The notes beneath the pieces were generated by a model. It had not been told where the DNA came from, did no database searches, and worked only from the letters and a program-made list of their open reading frames with translations. Below, in pieces: positions 12,641 through 23,653 of a DNA stretch of 64,000 bases. Position 1 is the first letter of the stretch, and each line of letters begins with the position of its first letter. The stretch lies in contig CAXIUT010000103.1 in assembly GCA_964035545.1 (NCBI GenBank), forward strand, positions 620,001 through 684,000. Direction: 5' to 3'. The position numbers and the translations under genes were made by a program. The DNA is from Bugula neritina. Taxonomy: Eukaryota; Bryozoa; Gymnolaemata; Cheilostomatida; Bugulidae.

Positions 12641-13981
12641 ATGCATATTATAATTTACCATAAATCTACAGTGCTTCACATCTTCACTTTTTTCTGCAAT
12701 GTTATTTCTTTGCAGTTAGAAGTACTAGTTGAAAATATGACTATGAAACATAACCCTTCAATTTCATTGCACCAGCACCAGTTGCAAGATAGGTGTGTTG
12801 GGCGTTATCTTTCCCAAAATTTTGTTCTTTGTGTTTATACGAAGCAGACACAGGCTAATATTAGTTTTGTTATTTGCAAGAGTTTTTCTGTCTGATTGTC
12901 CATCAGCAAAAGTTTGGCCTTGCAGTTATTATGGAAATACCATTGATGCTGGAAGACCTTTGCATTGTACACCCGCTTTTACTATTGAATTTAGATGTTT
13001 TATTTTCCCATCCCCTCTCCTGCCCCCCTTGTCCCCTCTAACAACCAGCAATCCTGACTCATGTGAATTGTGTTATTGTTCTAGAGTTGGCCCATGGGCC
13101 TACAGTATACGATTTGAAGCTTTATAGTTTACAGGCAGTGGAGATGAGTCACTGCTAAAACCCATTTTGTTAGTAGACTATTTTGCTCTTCAATCATCAG
13201 TTTTCATATTAAAAGAGAAAGCTCATCTGCAGCGCCATTTCACAGTGTTATATTTTGCTAGAGCAATAACTAATTTTAGATGCCTTTGCAAACATATGAG
13301 AAATAAATGAGTCATTCTATGAAAAGAGGTGTTTGCAGCAATTGTCCACTTTTGATTTACAAGCGGCATGGAAACTTTTGTAGTTTTAAATAATATCTCC
13401 AAACTCATCACTTGCATGTGTTTATAGACTTGATAAATTTTTTTATGCAAAACTTGATGCCTGCTTCAAAGACACCAGTGCTTAATTACTGTGTTAACTG
13501 TATTGGCACGTTGCCATGAGATATTTGGTAATATTTCGCATCACAACAAACTCTTCAGAAAGTTAAGAAAATCAGTCTAGAAAGTTAATGAAATAAACCT
13601 ACCAGAAAGAGTAAGCCAGATGTAACAAGTAGATCCAAAACAAGTTGATTAACAATTGAAGTTGAAATCTCCATGTAGTCAACACTTTAGTCCTAATGTC
13701 AAATGCAAACGTCTGCAATCAAACTGTGTAGACTTCATGAGCTGGTTAGCTGAAAGGACTCATTAAAGTTCTTAACTCTTGTGTGTATAGTGATGCCCAT
13801 CTTGAACTAGAGAGGGCTGACTGAAGACTGCTACTTTGTGAAAATTGACAATGCATATTATTATTATTCATTGTTGAGATTCACGACTGCCATAAACAAT
13901 GATAAAATATTCATTGTTGGTACTACTGAGTAGAATAAAATATAATATAATATTATTTTCTGGACAAATAAATAATATCAA
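12641..13981 (+). repeat. Satellite unit U10 (1341 bp)
   Basis: Barcode A. The seventh C of the C-tract is T (13029), so length stays 1341 while the tract is broken. GTTATATTTT (A at 13250) is shared with U17 and U21; GAGTCATTC. Confidence 0.97.
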
Positions 13982-15322
13982 ATGCATATTATAATTTACC
14001 ATAAATCTACAGTGCTTCACATCTTCACTTTTTTCTGGAATGTTATTTCTTTGCAGTTAGAAGTACTAGTTGAAAATATGACTATGAAACATAACCCTTC
14101 AATTTCATTGCACCAGCACCAGTTGCAAGATAGGTGTGTTGGGCGTTATCTTTCCCAAAATTTTGTTCTTTGTGTTTATACGAAGCAGACACAGGCTAAT
14201 ATTAGTTTTGTTATTTGCAAGAGTTTTTCTGTCTGATTGTCCATCAGCAAAAGTTTGGCCTTGCAGTTATTATGGAAATACCATTGATGCTGGAAGACCT
14301 TTGCATTGTACACCCGCTTTTACTATTGAATTTAGATGTTTTATTTTCCCATCCCCTCTCCTGCCCCCCCTGTCCCCTCTAACAACCAGCAATCCTGACT
14401 CATGTGAATTGTGTTATTGTTCTAGAGTTGGCCCATGGGCCTACAGTATACGATTTGAAGCTTCATAGTTTACAGGCAGTGGAGATGAGTCACTGCTAAA
14501 ACCCATTTTGTTAGTAGACTATTTTGCTCTTCAATCATCAGTTTTCATATTAAAAGAGAAAGCTCATCTGCAGCGCCATTTTACAGTGTTTTATTTTGCT
14601 AGAGCAATAACTAATTTTAGATGCCTTTGCAAACATATGAGAAATAAATGAGTGATTCTATGAAAAGAGGTGTTTGCAGCAATTGTCCACTTTTGATTTA
14701 CAAGCGGCATGGAAACTTTTGTAGTTTTAAATAGTATCTCCAAACTCATCACTTGCATGTGTTTATAGACTTGATAAATTTTTTTATGCAAAACTTGATG
14801 CCTGCTTCAAAGACACCAGTGCTTAATTACTGTGTTAACTGTATTGGCACGTTGCCATGAGATATTTGGTAATATTTCGCATCACAACAAACTCTTCAGA
14901 AAGTTAAGAAAATCAGTCTAGAAAGTTAATGAAATAAACCTACCAGAAAGAGTAAGCCAGATGTAACAAGTAGATCCAAAACAAGTTGATTAACAATTGA
15001 AGTTGAAATCTCCATGTAGTCAACACTTTAGTCCTAATGTCAAATGCAAACGTCTGCAATCAAACTGTGTAGACTTCATGAGCTGGTTAGCTGAAAGGAC
15101 TCATTAAAGTTCTTAACTCTTGTGTGTATAGTGATGCCCATCTTGAACTAGAGAGGGCTGACTGAAGACTGCTACTTTGTGAAAATTGACAATGCATATT
15201 ATTATTATTCATTGTTGAGATTCACGACTGCCATAAACAATGATAAAATATTCATTGTTGGTACTACTGAGTAGAATAAAATATAATATAATATTATTTT
15301 CTGGACAAATAAATAATATCAA
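13982..15322 (+). repeat. Satellite unit U11 (1341 bp)
   Basis: Barcode A. CTGGAATG (G at 14038) recurs in U17 and U32. Private T to C at 14464 and C to T at 14582. AAATAGTATC (G at 14734) recurs in U14, U18, U20 and U22. Confidence 0.97.
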
Positions 15323-15622
15323 ATGCATATTATAATTTACCATAAATCTACAGCGCTTCACATCTTCACTTTTTTCTGCAATGTTATTTCTTTGCAGTTA
15401 GAAGTACTAGTTGAAAATATGACTATGAAACATAACCCTTCAATTTCATTGCACCAGCACCAGTTGCAAGATAGGTGTGTTGGGCGTTATCTTTCCCAAA
15501 ATTTTGTTCTTTGTGTTTATACGAAGCAGACACAGGCTAATATTAGTTTTGTTATTTGCAAGAGTTTTTCTGTCTGATTGTCCATCAGCAAAAGTTTGGC
15601 CTTGCAGTTATTATGGAAATAC
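15323..15622 (+). repeat. Satellite unit U12, first 300 bp
   Basis: First part of the unit split by the 17 kb block. Barcode A, private T to C at 15354. Satellite identity ends with the GGAAATAC copy at 15615-15622; the rest of the unit resumes at 32657. Confidence 0.96.
15615..15622 (+). repeat. Left copy of the target-site duplication
   Basis: GGAAATAC, the last satellite bases before the block. The same bases recur at 32649-32656. Identity extends two bases further (CA), so the duplication could be 8, 9 or 10 bp; 8 bp makes the block begin CAGT and end ACTG. Confidence 0.72.
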
Positions 15623-15658
15623 CAGTGCATCACACGGCTTTTACGACTGTCAGGGTCG
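15623..15658 (+). repeat. Left terminal inverted-repeat candidate
   Basis: Begins CAGTGCATC. Against the reverse complement of 32613-32648 it matches at 20 of 36 positions without gaps, including the first four. The register is fixed by the choice of an 8 bp duplication. Too degenerate to be certain. Confidence 0.4.
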
Positions 15659-15734
15659 ATCCTCATTTTGCCATTTTGCGATATTAGCCGCAATAAACAA
15701 TATATTTTCGTGCGATAACATCGACTGTCTAGGG
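15644..15734 (+). repeat. Subterminal direct repeat pair
   Basis: CGACTGTCAGGG at 15644-15655 recurs as CGACTGTCTAGGG at 15722-15734, 78 bp apart, in the CpG-rich left end of the insertion. Short subterminal repeats often bind transposase in DNA transposons; that role is inferred here. Confidence 0.45.
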
Positions 15735-16258
15735 CGCTACTGTTGACGAATCAGAACAAAGAGAGCACATGAGTGCTGTAAACATGTACGTGTTGTTATG
15801 GTTACTAATGATGATCTGCTAAGTAATTTTTGTAGTAGACAACTCTCACAGAAATCATTAATTTGTCTTTTCCTTATTTAGCTAACAACTTTTGCCTAGA
15901 AAAGAGAGAAGGCAAGGTGGCTCAAGCGATGCTGTATTTTTTTAGAATGTTTTAGCTTAAATTCTGTTTGGTTTATCCTACTAGAATGTTACCTGCTGCA
16001 GCATCAACACTATCATTGCAAAACTATATCTACTTATAACAAAATCTTGATGCCCATAGCAAAATTATCTACTTTATTGTGGCGGATGTGCAAGAGTTTG
16101 GAGTCATCTCATCAATTACACATAGCAACAGAAGAACACAATATAGAAATAACAGAAAGCCAAAGACGGTATACCTTTATTTTTAACCAAGAAAGAATTT
16201 TGTTAAACATTATATTGTTAAGTTCACCATAAAAAAACTGATTTTACAAGTGGTTACA
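15735..16258. other. Insertion left flank, no assigned feature
   Basis: AT-rich. The only notable signal is a strong minus-strand splice-acceptor match at 15896-15912 (pyrimidine run ending in AG) whose downstream frames all stop within seven codons; it could be the start of a terminal exon for the minus-strand exon-like cluster. A 61-codon plus-strand open frame at 16047-16232 shows no recognisable motif. Confidence 0.3.
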
Positions 16259-16321
16259 TCTTTTCCGAAAATAAAGGTGCCATGAAGCAGCCGAAAATGA
16301 AGTCGTCCGCTCACCAGACAC
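16259..16321 (-). other. Possible minus-strand exon
   Basis: On the minus strand a T-rich run ending in TTTTTTAG precedes 16321. The frame that starts with the second base reads C-L-V-S-G-R-L-H-F-R, then L-L-H-G-T-F-I-F-G-K-D, and a GTAACC donor-like site follows. The frame joins in phase with the exon-like segment 17031-17119 (two leftover bases plus G give Arg). I do not recognise the protein, and splice-site matches arise by chance in AT-rich DNA. Confidence 0.25.
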
Positions 16322-16680
16322 CTAAAAAATAATTATGCAACATGATATTTTTAAAATTAAACACAGATATGCAACAGTCATCACCTACATAATTTTTTAT
16401 AAATTTAACAAGCTTGTTTAGTGAAAGTGTATAATACAAACACTAATGTTGATAGCGAAAATGCCATGTTCATGCAAGATAGTAAATCAATATAAATAAG
16501 AACTCATATCATATCTATGTTATATATGTATTCAATTCTGGTTTATGCTTTATGCCTTCAACTATGAGTGCACAACCACTAATCCTATTTCTACCAACAC
16601 CATCTCTACCGCTAACAGTACTAACGTCAGAACCAAAAACAACTTCACCACTACTACTAATAATTCTATTATTTTATTAT

Positions 16681-16856
16681 TATTACTTCTACTACTATAC
16701 TACTATACTACTGCTACTACTACTACTACTAGTGCTACTGCTACTACTACTTCTACTACTGCTGCTGCTGCTACTACTTCTACTACTGCTACTACTGCTG
16801 CTACTACTACTACTGCTACTACTACTACTGCTACTACTACTTTTACCACTACTAAT
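16681..16856 (+). repeat. Interrupted (TAC)n/(TGC)n microsatellite
   Basis: About 176 bp of trinucleotides in one register, mostly TAC with TGC and TTC interruptions. Poly-Leu or Thr-Ala-rich open frames across it (16545-16949, 16552-16881) are translations of the repeat, not genes. Confidence 0.93.
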
Positions 16857-17030
16857 ATTGTTTCTACTACAAATACTGTAAATCTTACCAGCAGCAAGTT
16901 ATATTGGAAACTGTTTGCTCATATTTTTATCATTGTATTAGTGCAATAACAAAATGTTTATATTTTAATATAGTCAAACCTTTTAAAAAACTAGGCTGCT
17001 ACTTATGAACTAAGAAGTTGTGCTACCCAC

Positions 17031-17119
17031 CTTGATATGCACTCAGCTCCAACACCAAGCAGGTGGTTATGATGCTTCTCCACAATAGCCAGGCTATCCA
17101 GCTGTCCGATTGTATGCAT
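17031..17119 (-). other. Possible minus-strand exon
   Basis: On the minus strand this 89 bp segment lies between a TTTTTACGTAG acceptor-like site and an AAG-GTGGGT donor-like site. One frame is open throughout, starting M-H-T-I-G-Q-L-D-S-L and ending G-V-G-A-E-C-I-S, with more balanced base composition than the surroundings. A second minus frame is also open, and a plus frame reads Q-A-G-G-Y-D-A-S-P before a stop, so strand and frame are unsettled. No family recognised. Confidence 0.3.
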
Positions 17120-17122
17120 CTA

Positions 17123-18150
17123 CGTAAAAATTATTGGCATATGGTGCAAGAAATGATTAAAAACCAGATAGGTGTGCTAGAATTTATACAGCATAATATA
17201 GAGTAAGGTAAAAGAGAACAGACCGTCAAGTGGTACAGCATAGAAACAATTACTAGCTATTATATGCTTTATAGAAGTTGGCAAATTGTAGCCCACTAGA
17301 TATGAACTTTAGTTAGCATTTTATTTTGGCTTTCAGCAACTGCTTTAATCACTGATCTTGGTAAAACCAATATGTTTACAAATTAACACCTCCACTAGAT
17401 AGGTATACAGGTCAAAATATTCCAATTGGTGACATACTAAAAGAAAATGTATATTTATTCATTTTTAAAAGATTGCTAATAATTTATAAAACAGCGTCGA
17501 AATCACTAAAGTAACAGCGCAAATAAGTTTATTAAACAGCATTATAGGATTGCCTATTACTAGTTTCATGATTTCTATTATTTTACTGGTTTCAAACATA
17601 ATATAGGCTGAAAAAGCAATATTAGTTCTCTCACTTTTGCTAACTACATTGCTTGGAAGGCCATCATAATTAGATTAGATCAAACAAATGTGTTGACAGG
17701 TAGACTGGAACAGGCCTAAAATTTGCAAGGTATAATTTAAATTTATCTGGCCTGAAATTGCTGAAACTGACAATACAATAATATGAGAAACGAGCAGGGT
17801 TTTTTATTAAAGCTAGCAAAAATAATTCCTCTACATATAATTAACATACAGTCCATACATATAATATATTACTATGTCCAGGCAGCAGTGCTTGTTCTAG
17901 CCAAAAGAAAACTGATTTAATGGCTGATTTTAATGGCCAACAAGAAATTTATGGCGCACAGTGGCATTGTCATATTTTTAATATTCAAAATTACAGTTCT
18001 AATCTATCAATCATTTTATCAATACTACTATACTATAATCTACTCCTGCTGCTGCTGCTGCTGGTTCTACCACTGCTACCATACTGTTGAGTAATGCAAG
18101 CTAAGTAATTTAAATTACAATTAAAAAAGTTATCGGACTTTCTTTTCTAT
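17123..18150. other. AT-rich interval with a short (CTG)6
   Basis: No gene or mobile element seen. A perfect (CTG)6 lies at 18046-18063. If the flanking minus-strand exon-like segments are real, this interval would be an intron. Confidence 0.4.
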
Positions 18151-18153
18151 TAC

Positions 18154-18196
18154 CTGTCTAGTTTAGCATTTCTTTCATCATAGCTTGCCATATTAA
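18154..18196 (-). other. Possible minus-strand exon
   Basis: 43 bp on the minus strand between TTTTCAAG and a good donor (ACAG-GTAATA). The open frame reads N-M-A-S-Y-D-E-R-N-A-K-L-D-R. It would be in phase with the 21 bp segment at 18243-18263. It joins 17031-17119 in a frame that then meets a stop at 16321, so the model is incomplete. No family recognised. Confidence 0.25.
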
Positions 18197-18242
18197 CTTG
18201 AAAATTCACAGGGTTTGAGTTAGACCTATGGAATATACTTAC

Positions 18243-18263
18243 AAGTAGAATGAACCCACAGTT
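18243..18263 (-). other. Possible minus-strand 21 bp micro-exon
   Basis: On the minus strand ATATATTGCAG precedes and GTAAGT follows a 21 bp segment. In the phase needed by the next segment it reads L-W-V-H-S-T. The splice signals are good, but the segment is too short to judge by coding content. Confidence 0.2.
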
Positions 18264-18324
18264 CTGCAATATATCATAAAAACATTCAAAATAAAACTAT
18301 AGGAAAACCAAGTAAATGCTTCTA

Positions 18325-18510
18325 AGTATTAGCGCAAGTAAAGATGCTATGCAATCTATCCAACATGCAGCCAAATGTCTCAAAATAGGCTTCAGAGTTA
18401 TAAATATAAAATGTTTCCAAATCAAGGCTAGCAACACTTCTGTTGTTGTGATAGCAAATTTTGCTTAATAAAGTAAGGAAACCAGCTTCCCTTGCATGAC
18501 TCAATTTCTA
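18325..18510 (-). other. Possible minus-strand terminal exon
   Basis: An open frame of 61 codons follows a TTTTTCTTTAATAG acceptor-like site on the minus strand; it starts K-L-S-H-A-R-E-A-G-F and ends F-T-C-A-N-T before TAG. No strong donor is visible inside it, so it does not connect to the downstream exon-like segments. Codon content looks protein-like, but the product is unknown. Confidence 0.25.
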
Positions 18511-18715
18511 TTAAAGAAAAATTATACTCTCCTATAATCGCTGAAACACAGGCCTGTCACAAGTACATGAATGGTAAATCTAGATGTTTCCCTAAAACCA
18601 TCATCAAAACAGTAAACACACTGCAAAATATTTATTTTTACTTTTTCTGCTCAAACATTTAAATGGGCTCTGCAGGATATGACAAATACCAAAATAATTC
18701 CACTTTGTGAACTAG

Positions 18716-19207
18716 CAAATATGGACAAACAACCACCCTAATATTCACGCCAAAAGAAAAGTCTACGCAGTTGGTGTTCTCAGCATTCTTCCTTGTGGAT
18801 CAAAAACATGGGCAACATGTGGACTGCAAGAATCAAAGCTCAGCACTTTTCATACCTGGAGTTTAAGATGCATGTTGAGTAAAATCTGGGAAGATAAAAT
18901 GATAAATGAAGATGTATTTGAAATCACAGACTCGGATTCTCTTTCTTCAAAACTGAATTTCTTCTGTCTTCACTGGGCTGGTCAACATGCCAAAGTATCT
19001 CATCCGCCGCACTCGATTGCATGCATTAATATCAAAAGGAACTCATCCAGCTAGAAGAACTTATATCTAAGGTTTGAGGATGTCCTGAAACAAGAGCTTA
19101 AGGAATTTTACATAAAATCCAATCAATTTACCACCTCTCAAATGGAGGCAAAGCATTCTTGCAGGATGGGCATTCAACACTGGAAACAATATAAAGGGAG
19201 CTATGGC
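18716..19207 (+). pseudogene. Non-LTR retrotransposon (LINE) ORF2, C-terminal fragment
   Basis: A single frame runs from 18716 to 19207, broken only by TAG at 19052-19054. It matches the region just C-terminal to the reverse transcriptase catalytic core of animal non-LTR elements: I-W-T-N with following K-R-K-V-Y, C-G-S-K-T-W (18794) in place of the usual YGSETW, a T-F-H-x-W-x-L-R-C-M segment, W-E-D-K with N-E-D-V, then H-W-A-G-Q-H (18971) for the usual RWxGHV, and R-F-E-D-V-L-K-Q-E-L-K (19070) for the RFKDV/RDLK block. The YADD catalytic region and the N-terminal domains are absent. Upstream, similarity continues briefly in another frame before a stop at 18713. This is an old, 5'-truncated copy; the clade cannot be fixed from this piece. 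Confidence 0.85.
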
Positions 19208-19210
19208 TAG

Positions 19211-20639
19211 ATGTTCAAGACATGAATGCTAAGGGTGTCATGTATATGATCACTGAGATATTTATGACAATCTCTCAATATACCTTAGCATATTAAATAT
19301 GCTTGTAGTTATAGCTATTACTATAGTTGTTATATATGCTACTAACTAACAAGCAATAACCGTATTACAAACATAGGTGAATAAGAAAAATAATTCAACA
19401 GTGGTGATATCAGTATAGGTATTATAATTTAGCAATTGGCATACAAATTAAAAATGATGAATATAATGATGGTTAAAGTTATTAGATACCTAAACTTATA
19501 CCTATATTAATTAAAACAGTGACTTGTTGAAAAATAAATAAATTAATATTCATTAAAACTTTATTAAATTAAAAGATAATGTTGAAGTAAAATGAACAGT
19601 TAAAATTAATTTATTCACAATAATTTTAACTTTTTATGATCAACCTTAAAATAAAAACTCAAGTATTTGTAGCAAAGTTTTGAATAAAGTTGGATTTTGC
19701 AACGGTTTGAGATACTTTCACTAGCACTATGTGCATAACTGTATAAGTTTTATCATATTAATACAGTTACATACTCATACTCAAATATATAGTAACATTT
19801 TCAATAAATCAGGTATTGGTATTGAGATTGCGTTGGTCGAGATAACATCATGGTTACTCACTTATGGTTGTATACTTTAGCTTATACTTTTAGTTACATG
19901 TACTACTGCCCTATTATTAAACTTAATCTTAGTCTGTCATCACTTAGAAAACATAGTTCAGTCTTGAGGCAAATCAGTTTGAGTGTCGTTAGTTTCATTA
20001 CCACTAATCATTAGATTTAGTCAGTGTACTTAAAATTTATTGATCAATATTACCATCAAATTTAAGTGACTATTATTATGAATACTATATCTATCAAATA
20101 TCAAAAACTGCAAGCTTAATAAGTATGATTAAGAAAATCACAGCCAACATGGCGATGATTGAATTGTATGCTCGTGCTATTGAGATTCCTAACATAAAGG
20201 TTAACCTTACATAATGATTAGATAACAATCATATTCAATTTTTCATTACTGTCATTTGTTAGGAAAAGCATCCAGTCATAATTACTCCTATGCTCCAACC
20301 AAATAATTGCTTAGCCCCATTTAACAAAAAACCTTTCCCATCAGGGGTTTCTCACAGGGATGCCAACTATAAACTTGCGCAAGTTTTATTTAATAGTAAA
20401 TTAATTTACTTATATAAAAATTATTACATTCACAGTGATACATTGATGGTCATAATGTTTTATATATCAATATCATCATTATGATACAATTATCACTATT
20501 ACTATATGATATCTTATCAATAAAATTTCATAAAGTTCATGAAAAACATTAAATATAACAATTTAATTAAAACTAAATCACTGCCAAAGGGCAAGGTAGA
20601 GTCAAAATTAAATAAGCTATAGGGTGTAGGCTATAAGTG
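19211..20639. other. AT-rich interval without assigned feature
   Basis: No gene, RNA or repeat boundary recognised. A 64-codon open frame at 20290-20484 lies in a slightly less AT-rich patch but has no recognisable motif. Confidence 0.4.
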
Positions 20640-21775
20640 TAAGTATAATTATCACTATAAAACTAAGTGACTGATGAGTTGGTACTTGGTAGAATAAACA
20701 TAAAATGAACATAAACAATCATAAACTAAAACACCATTACATATATGATTTATGACCCTTTGGTTTCTATTTTTAATTTTAGCTTTACCTTGTCTTTTGG
20801 CATTGGTTATAGTATTAGTTTAGGTTACACCACTATCAGTTACTATGACTATGAGTATGAGTGAGTAGCCTTGCCCGTAGAACTAGGAGTAAGAGTAGAT
20901 CACTAGAAGTAGAAGTATGGGTATCGGGGTGTGACTATAAGTATAACTCATAGTCATAGTATGATTATCTTACTGAAAGTGATACTCATAAACCTCAAGT
21001 GATAATCATAATGATACTCAGCATGACATGTAAGGTGTATGATAGTCAGTCTCGGTTATACAGAGTAGAATATCAAACTTTAAGTTTAACTGCTACTTTG
21101 AAGTAGGACTTAGACATCACCATTTATGGGTATGTCATGCCGTCATAGACTATAGACATAGTATAAGGTTCTAATACTATAAGTATAACTATTACTACTA
21201 TAAGTATAAGTCTTTAAGTTTAAGTATAACTATATTTACTATTGATTAATTTCGATTTGATACTATTACTATTAGTAATACTGTATTAGTATTAGTATTA
21301 CACTTTACAGTATTACTATTAGTATTAGTTGATCCCATACTGATAGTGATACTCATACCACTACCATTATGATTATGATTAAGAGTACTACAGTGAGTTA
21401 TACTCACAGCTATACTGATTACTAATTTAAGATCACTCTAATCAGTAACTGTTATCACTAAGTATTAGTGGATTATTTATCATTTTATGATTTTATCATA
21501 GTCATAGTGAAACTGATTGAGTAATACTTATAGTTATAGCTATATTCATATTGGTAGTGATACTGATAGTGATGCTGATAGACTTAGACTTAGAGTTAGA
21601 GTGTGAGTCAGAGTGAGAGCGATATTCATGTTTATAAATATGATTATCATTATAACTAAGACTAAGAGTAAGAGCAAATGTAAAGTCTAATCGTGACATT
21701 ATAACTATTACCATTAGTGCATTCGTATTACTATTAGTATTAGTATTACTAATTATTAATCTATTTTCCAATAAT
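20640..21775. repeat. Degenerate simple-sequence region (TAGTAT/AGTGAT-like)
   Basis: More than 1 kb of diffuse low-complexity DNA made from variants such as AGTATAACTATTA, TAGTATTAGTATTA, AGTGATACTCATA and, at 21560-21630, GATAGTGATGCTGATAG and GAGTGTGAGTCAGAGTGAG. It looks like an old expanded microsatellite blurred by substitutions. The Ser/Asn/Ile/Thr-rich minus open frame at 21502-21771 is its translation. Confidence 0.75.
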
Positions 21776-21837
21776 AACCATGCATATGCCCTAGCCTATA
21801 ACTATAAGTTTGAGCACGCCTATGGTATTCAAAATTG

Positions 21838-22060
21838 AAATTGAATCTTTGGGTCATTTGACCAAAGGAGCCGCGGACTCAATTAGGCATTGGACCTTGG
21901 GGGCGATTCTAGTGTTCAAGTAGAACCGATATTCGGTCAAAACAGGTCTGGTCTATCATGGTGGCCAGTAATTTATCTGCGCAAATTTACTCGACTCTTG
22001 TGTTCATAATAAACTCGGCCTGACTACTCCGCAAATGGGGCGATAATCATAAATTTCATA
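21838..22060. other. GC-richer islet, unidentified
   Basis: About 220 bp with many CpG and GG/CC steps (GGAGCCGCGGACTC, GGGGGCGATTC, CCGATATTCGG) between two low-complexity AT-rich regions. No long open frame or tRNA-like boxes seen. It may be an old mobile-element fragment. Confidence 0.3.
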
Positions 22061-22225
22061 ATAATATATTATTAGAGACTAATTTAGTATGTATACACAT
22101 GTCGGTAATTACAATCTAGTTCCATTCTTCAGGAAAACCCATTACGGATCAGGTTGGTACTATTGCTATTAGGTTGAGAATATTATTAGTAAAACAATCA
22201 CAATGTGCTCATTTTTGATATAAAT

Positions 22226-22300
22226 TATTATTACTACTAGTACAGTAGTAGTACTAGTAGTAGTAGTACTCTAGTTACTAGTACTAGTAGTAGTAGTAGG
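22226..22300. repeat. TAG/TAC palindromic microsatellite
   Basis: Alternating TAC and TAG triplets around ACTAGT and AGTACT cores; because TAC and GTA are complementary, the tract can fold on itself. Adjacent to the GC-richer islet. Confidence 0.8.
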
Positions 22301-23653
22301 CCCACTAGTAGTTATGGTGTCTAATACCTTGATTGAGAACTGTGAAAATCATTAGATTTAGTGATAACAGACTACCACTGTAAGTCTGTAAGTGCTTTAG
22401 TACTAGATGTACCACAAGTATCAATGCTTTAGGTTTTTATGGTGTTAAATACTCATTTTTTACAGTGATTGTTATTTTATTGGTACGTGTTCTGTTACTT
22501 GTGAGTATTGTTACAATTCCAAATGAATAAGCCATTTTAAGTAAATACTCTTATACGGTGTGAATATTGATATGAATTATATGTTTCACATTTACCGCTA
22601 TAGTTTTATCAGTATGATATACATTTTTTTAATAATAATGATCATAAAACATCATCATTAAAAGTGTAAAGTTTTACTCCACTTTTTGGGACCAGTTGCT
22701 GCTTCTGGTAGCATAGGTAGAGTCTTTGCTCATTTATCCTAACACACTAAGGTTTGAGTTTTATCTTTATTGCAACATCCAAAAACCTTTGCCGACCTTG
22801 TTCTTACAATCAACTATGAAACCTTGTGAGTCTATGCCTAGTAGATGCATTACTGATAAATAACTAATAATATCTGCTTGTTATATGGGGAAGAATTTTT
22901 TGCATAGTAATTTCTCTCGTGTTTGTATTTTGATTTTTCTAATGTCAATATACTTAAGAAATATCCTGGAAAGCATTTTTTGCCAGTTCATTTCTTCTCT
23001 TTATTTCTTGTTCATTTTAACCATGCAATATCAGTTATTAACTCTCCAAGGTATACTGTTTTAATTATTCGTTGCTCTGGTGTAGCATCTAGGATGGTGT
23101 TGATTTTAAGTGTGGTGCAGACTTTTTGAAAATCATGGCTTTTGTTTTAAAACCTTTCTTATCCATATCACAAAGTTTTCTTGCTTGTTTACCGCAATGA
23201 GTCTTAATCTAAATAAAAAAGCAATATTTGATCAATTAAATTTTCAATCTGAAATTGGTTTTCAAACTGCTTTTGCCATTTAGTGTTCTTTTGCTGATGC
23301 TATATTAATGTGATTTTAAAAGGGAGTTTGCTGCGTTATTAGATGTACTTATAATATGGGTATTTAAGTTCAATGGGAATATAAATATCCTTTTCATTAT
23401 TGAAATGTTCACAATGACAACTCTGTTCATATGAGCTGCTGACTACAACTTAAAAGTTATCTGTTTGGAATGATTTTTATAGACTCTTGATAATGATTGC
23501 GTATGATTTACAGTACAATACTATTTACCAACTATTGTTCGATGGTCACATGTCTTGTTTTATTTTTTCATTTTTTTTGTTTTCAATATGAGCAAACAAG
23601 TAAGAATTGTATGGGTACGTTAAATTATTATTTAATTTTTCAGAATATTTCAG
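22301..23653. other. AT-rich interval before the plus-strand exon-like cluster
   Basis: No recognised gene. A possible short exon lies at 23585-23599 (ATG AGC AAA CAA followed by a GTAAGA donor), too short to support alone. An open frame at 22923-23129 has no recognisable motif. Confidence 0.3.

Larger units (their letters stand above)
1..15622 (+). repeat. Satellite array, left segment (U0 to first part of U12)
   Basis: Head-to-tail tandem array of a 1.34 kb AT-rich unit; 11 complete units plus a partial one at each end, all in one orientation. Unit starts fall at 580, 1920, 3260, 4600, 5939, 7279, 8619, 9959, 11300, 12641, 13982 and 15323, so the period is 1339-1341 bp. Units differ by few substitutions. 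The first seven complete units have six C in the C-tract (period 1340); from U8 on there are seven (1341; U10 has six C plus T). No transposase, rRNA, snRNA, histone or tRNA gene was recognised in the unit. The array continues beyond the left edge and stops at 15622, where a 17 kb block interrupts it. I do not recognise the satellite family. Confidence 0.98.

Noticed and set aside
15477-15746. 89-codon frame across the left junction
   Set aside because: Chimera of satellite and insertion sequence; no meaning as a protein.
16545-16949. Thr-rich and poly-Leu open frames of 134 and 109 codons, and a Val-rich frame on the other strand
   Set aside because: Translations of the (TAC)n/(TGC)n microsatellite.
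21502-21771. 89-codon Ser/Asn/Ile/Thr-rich minus-strand frame
   Set aside because: Translation of a degenerate simple-sequence region.
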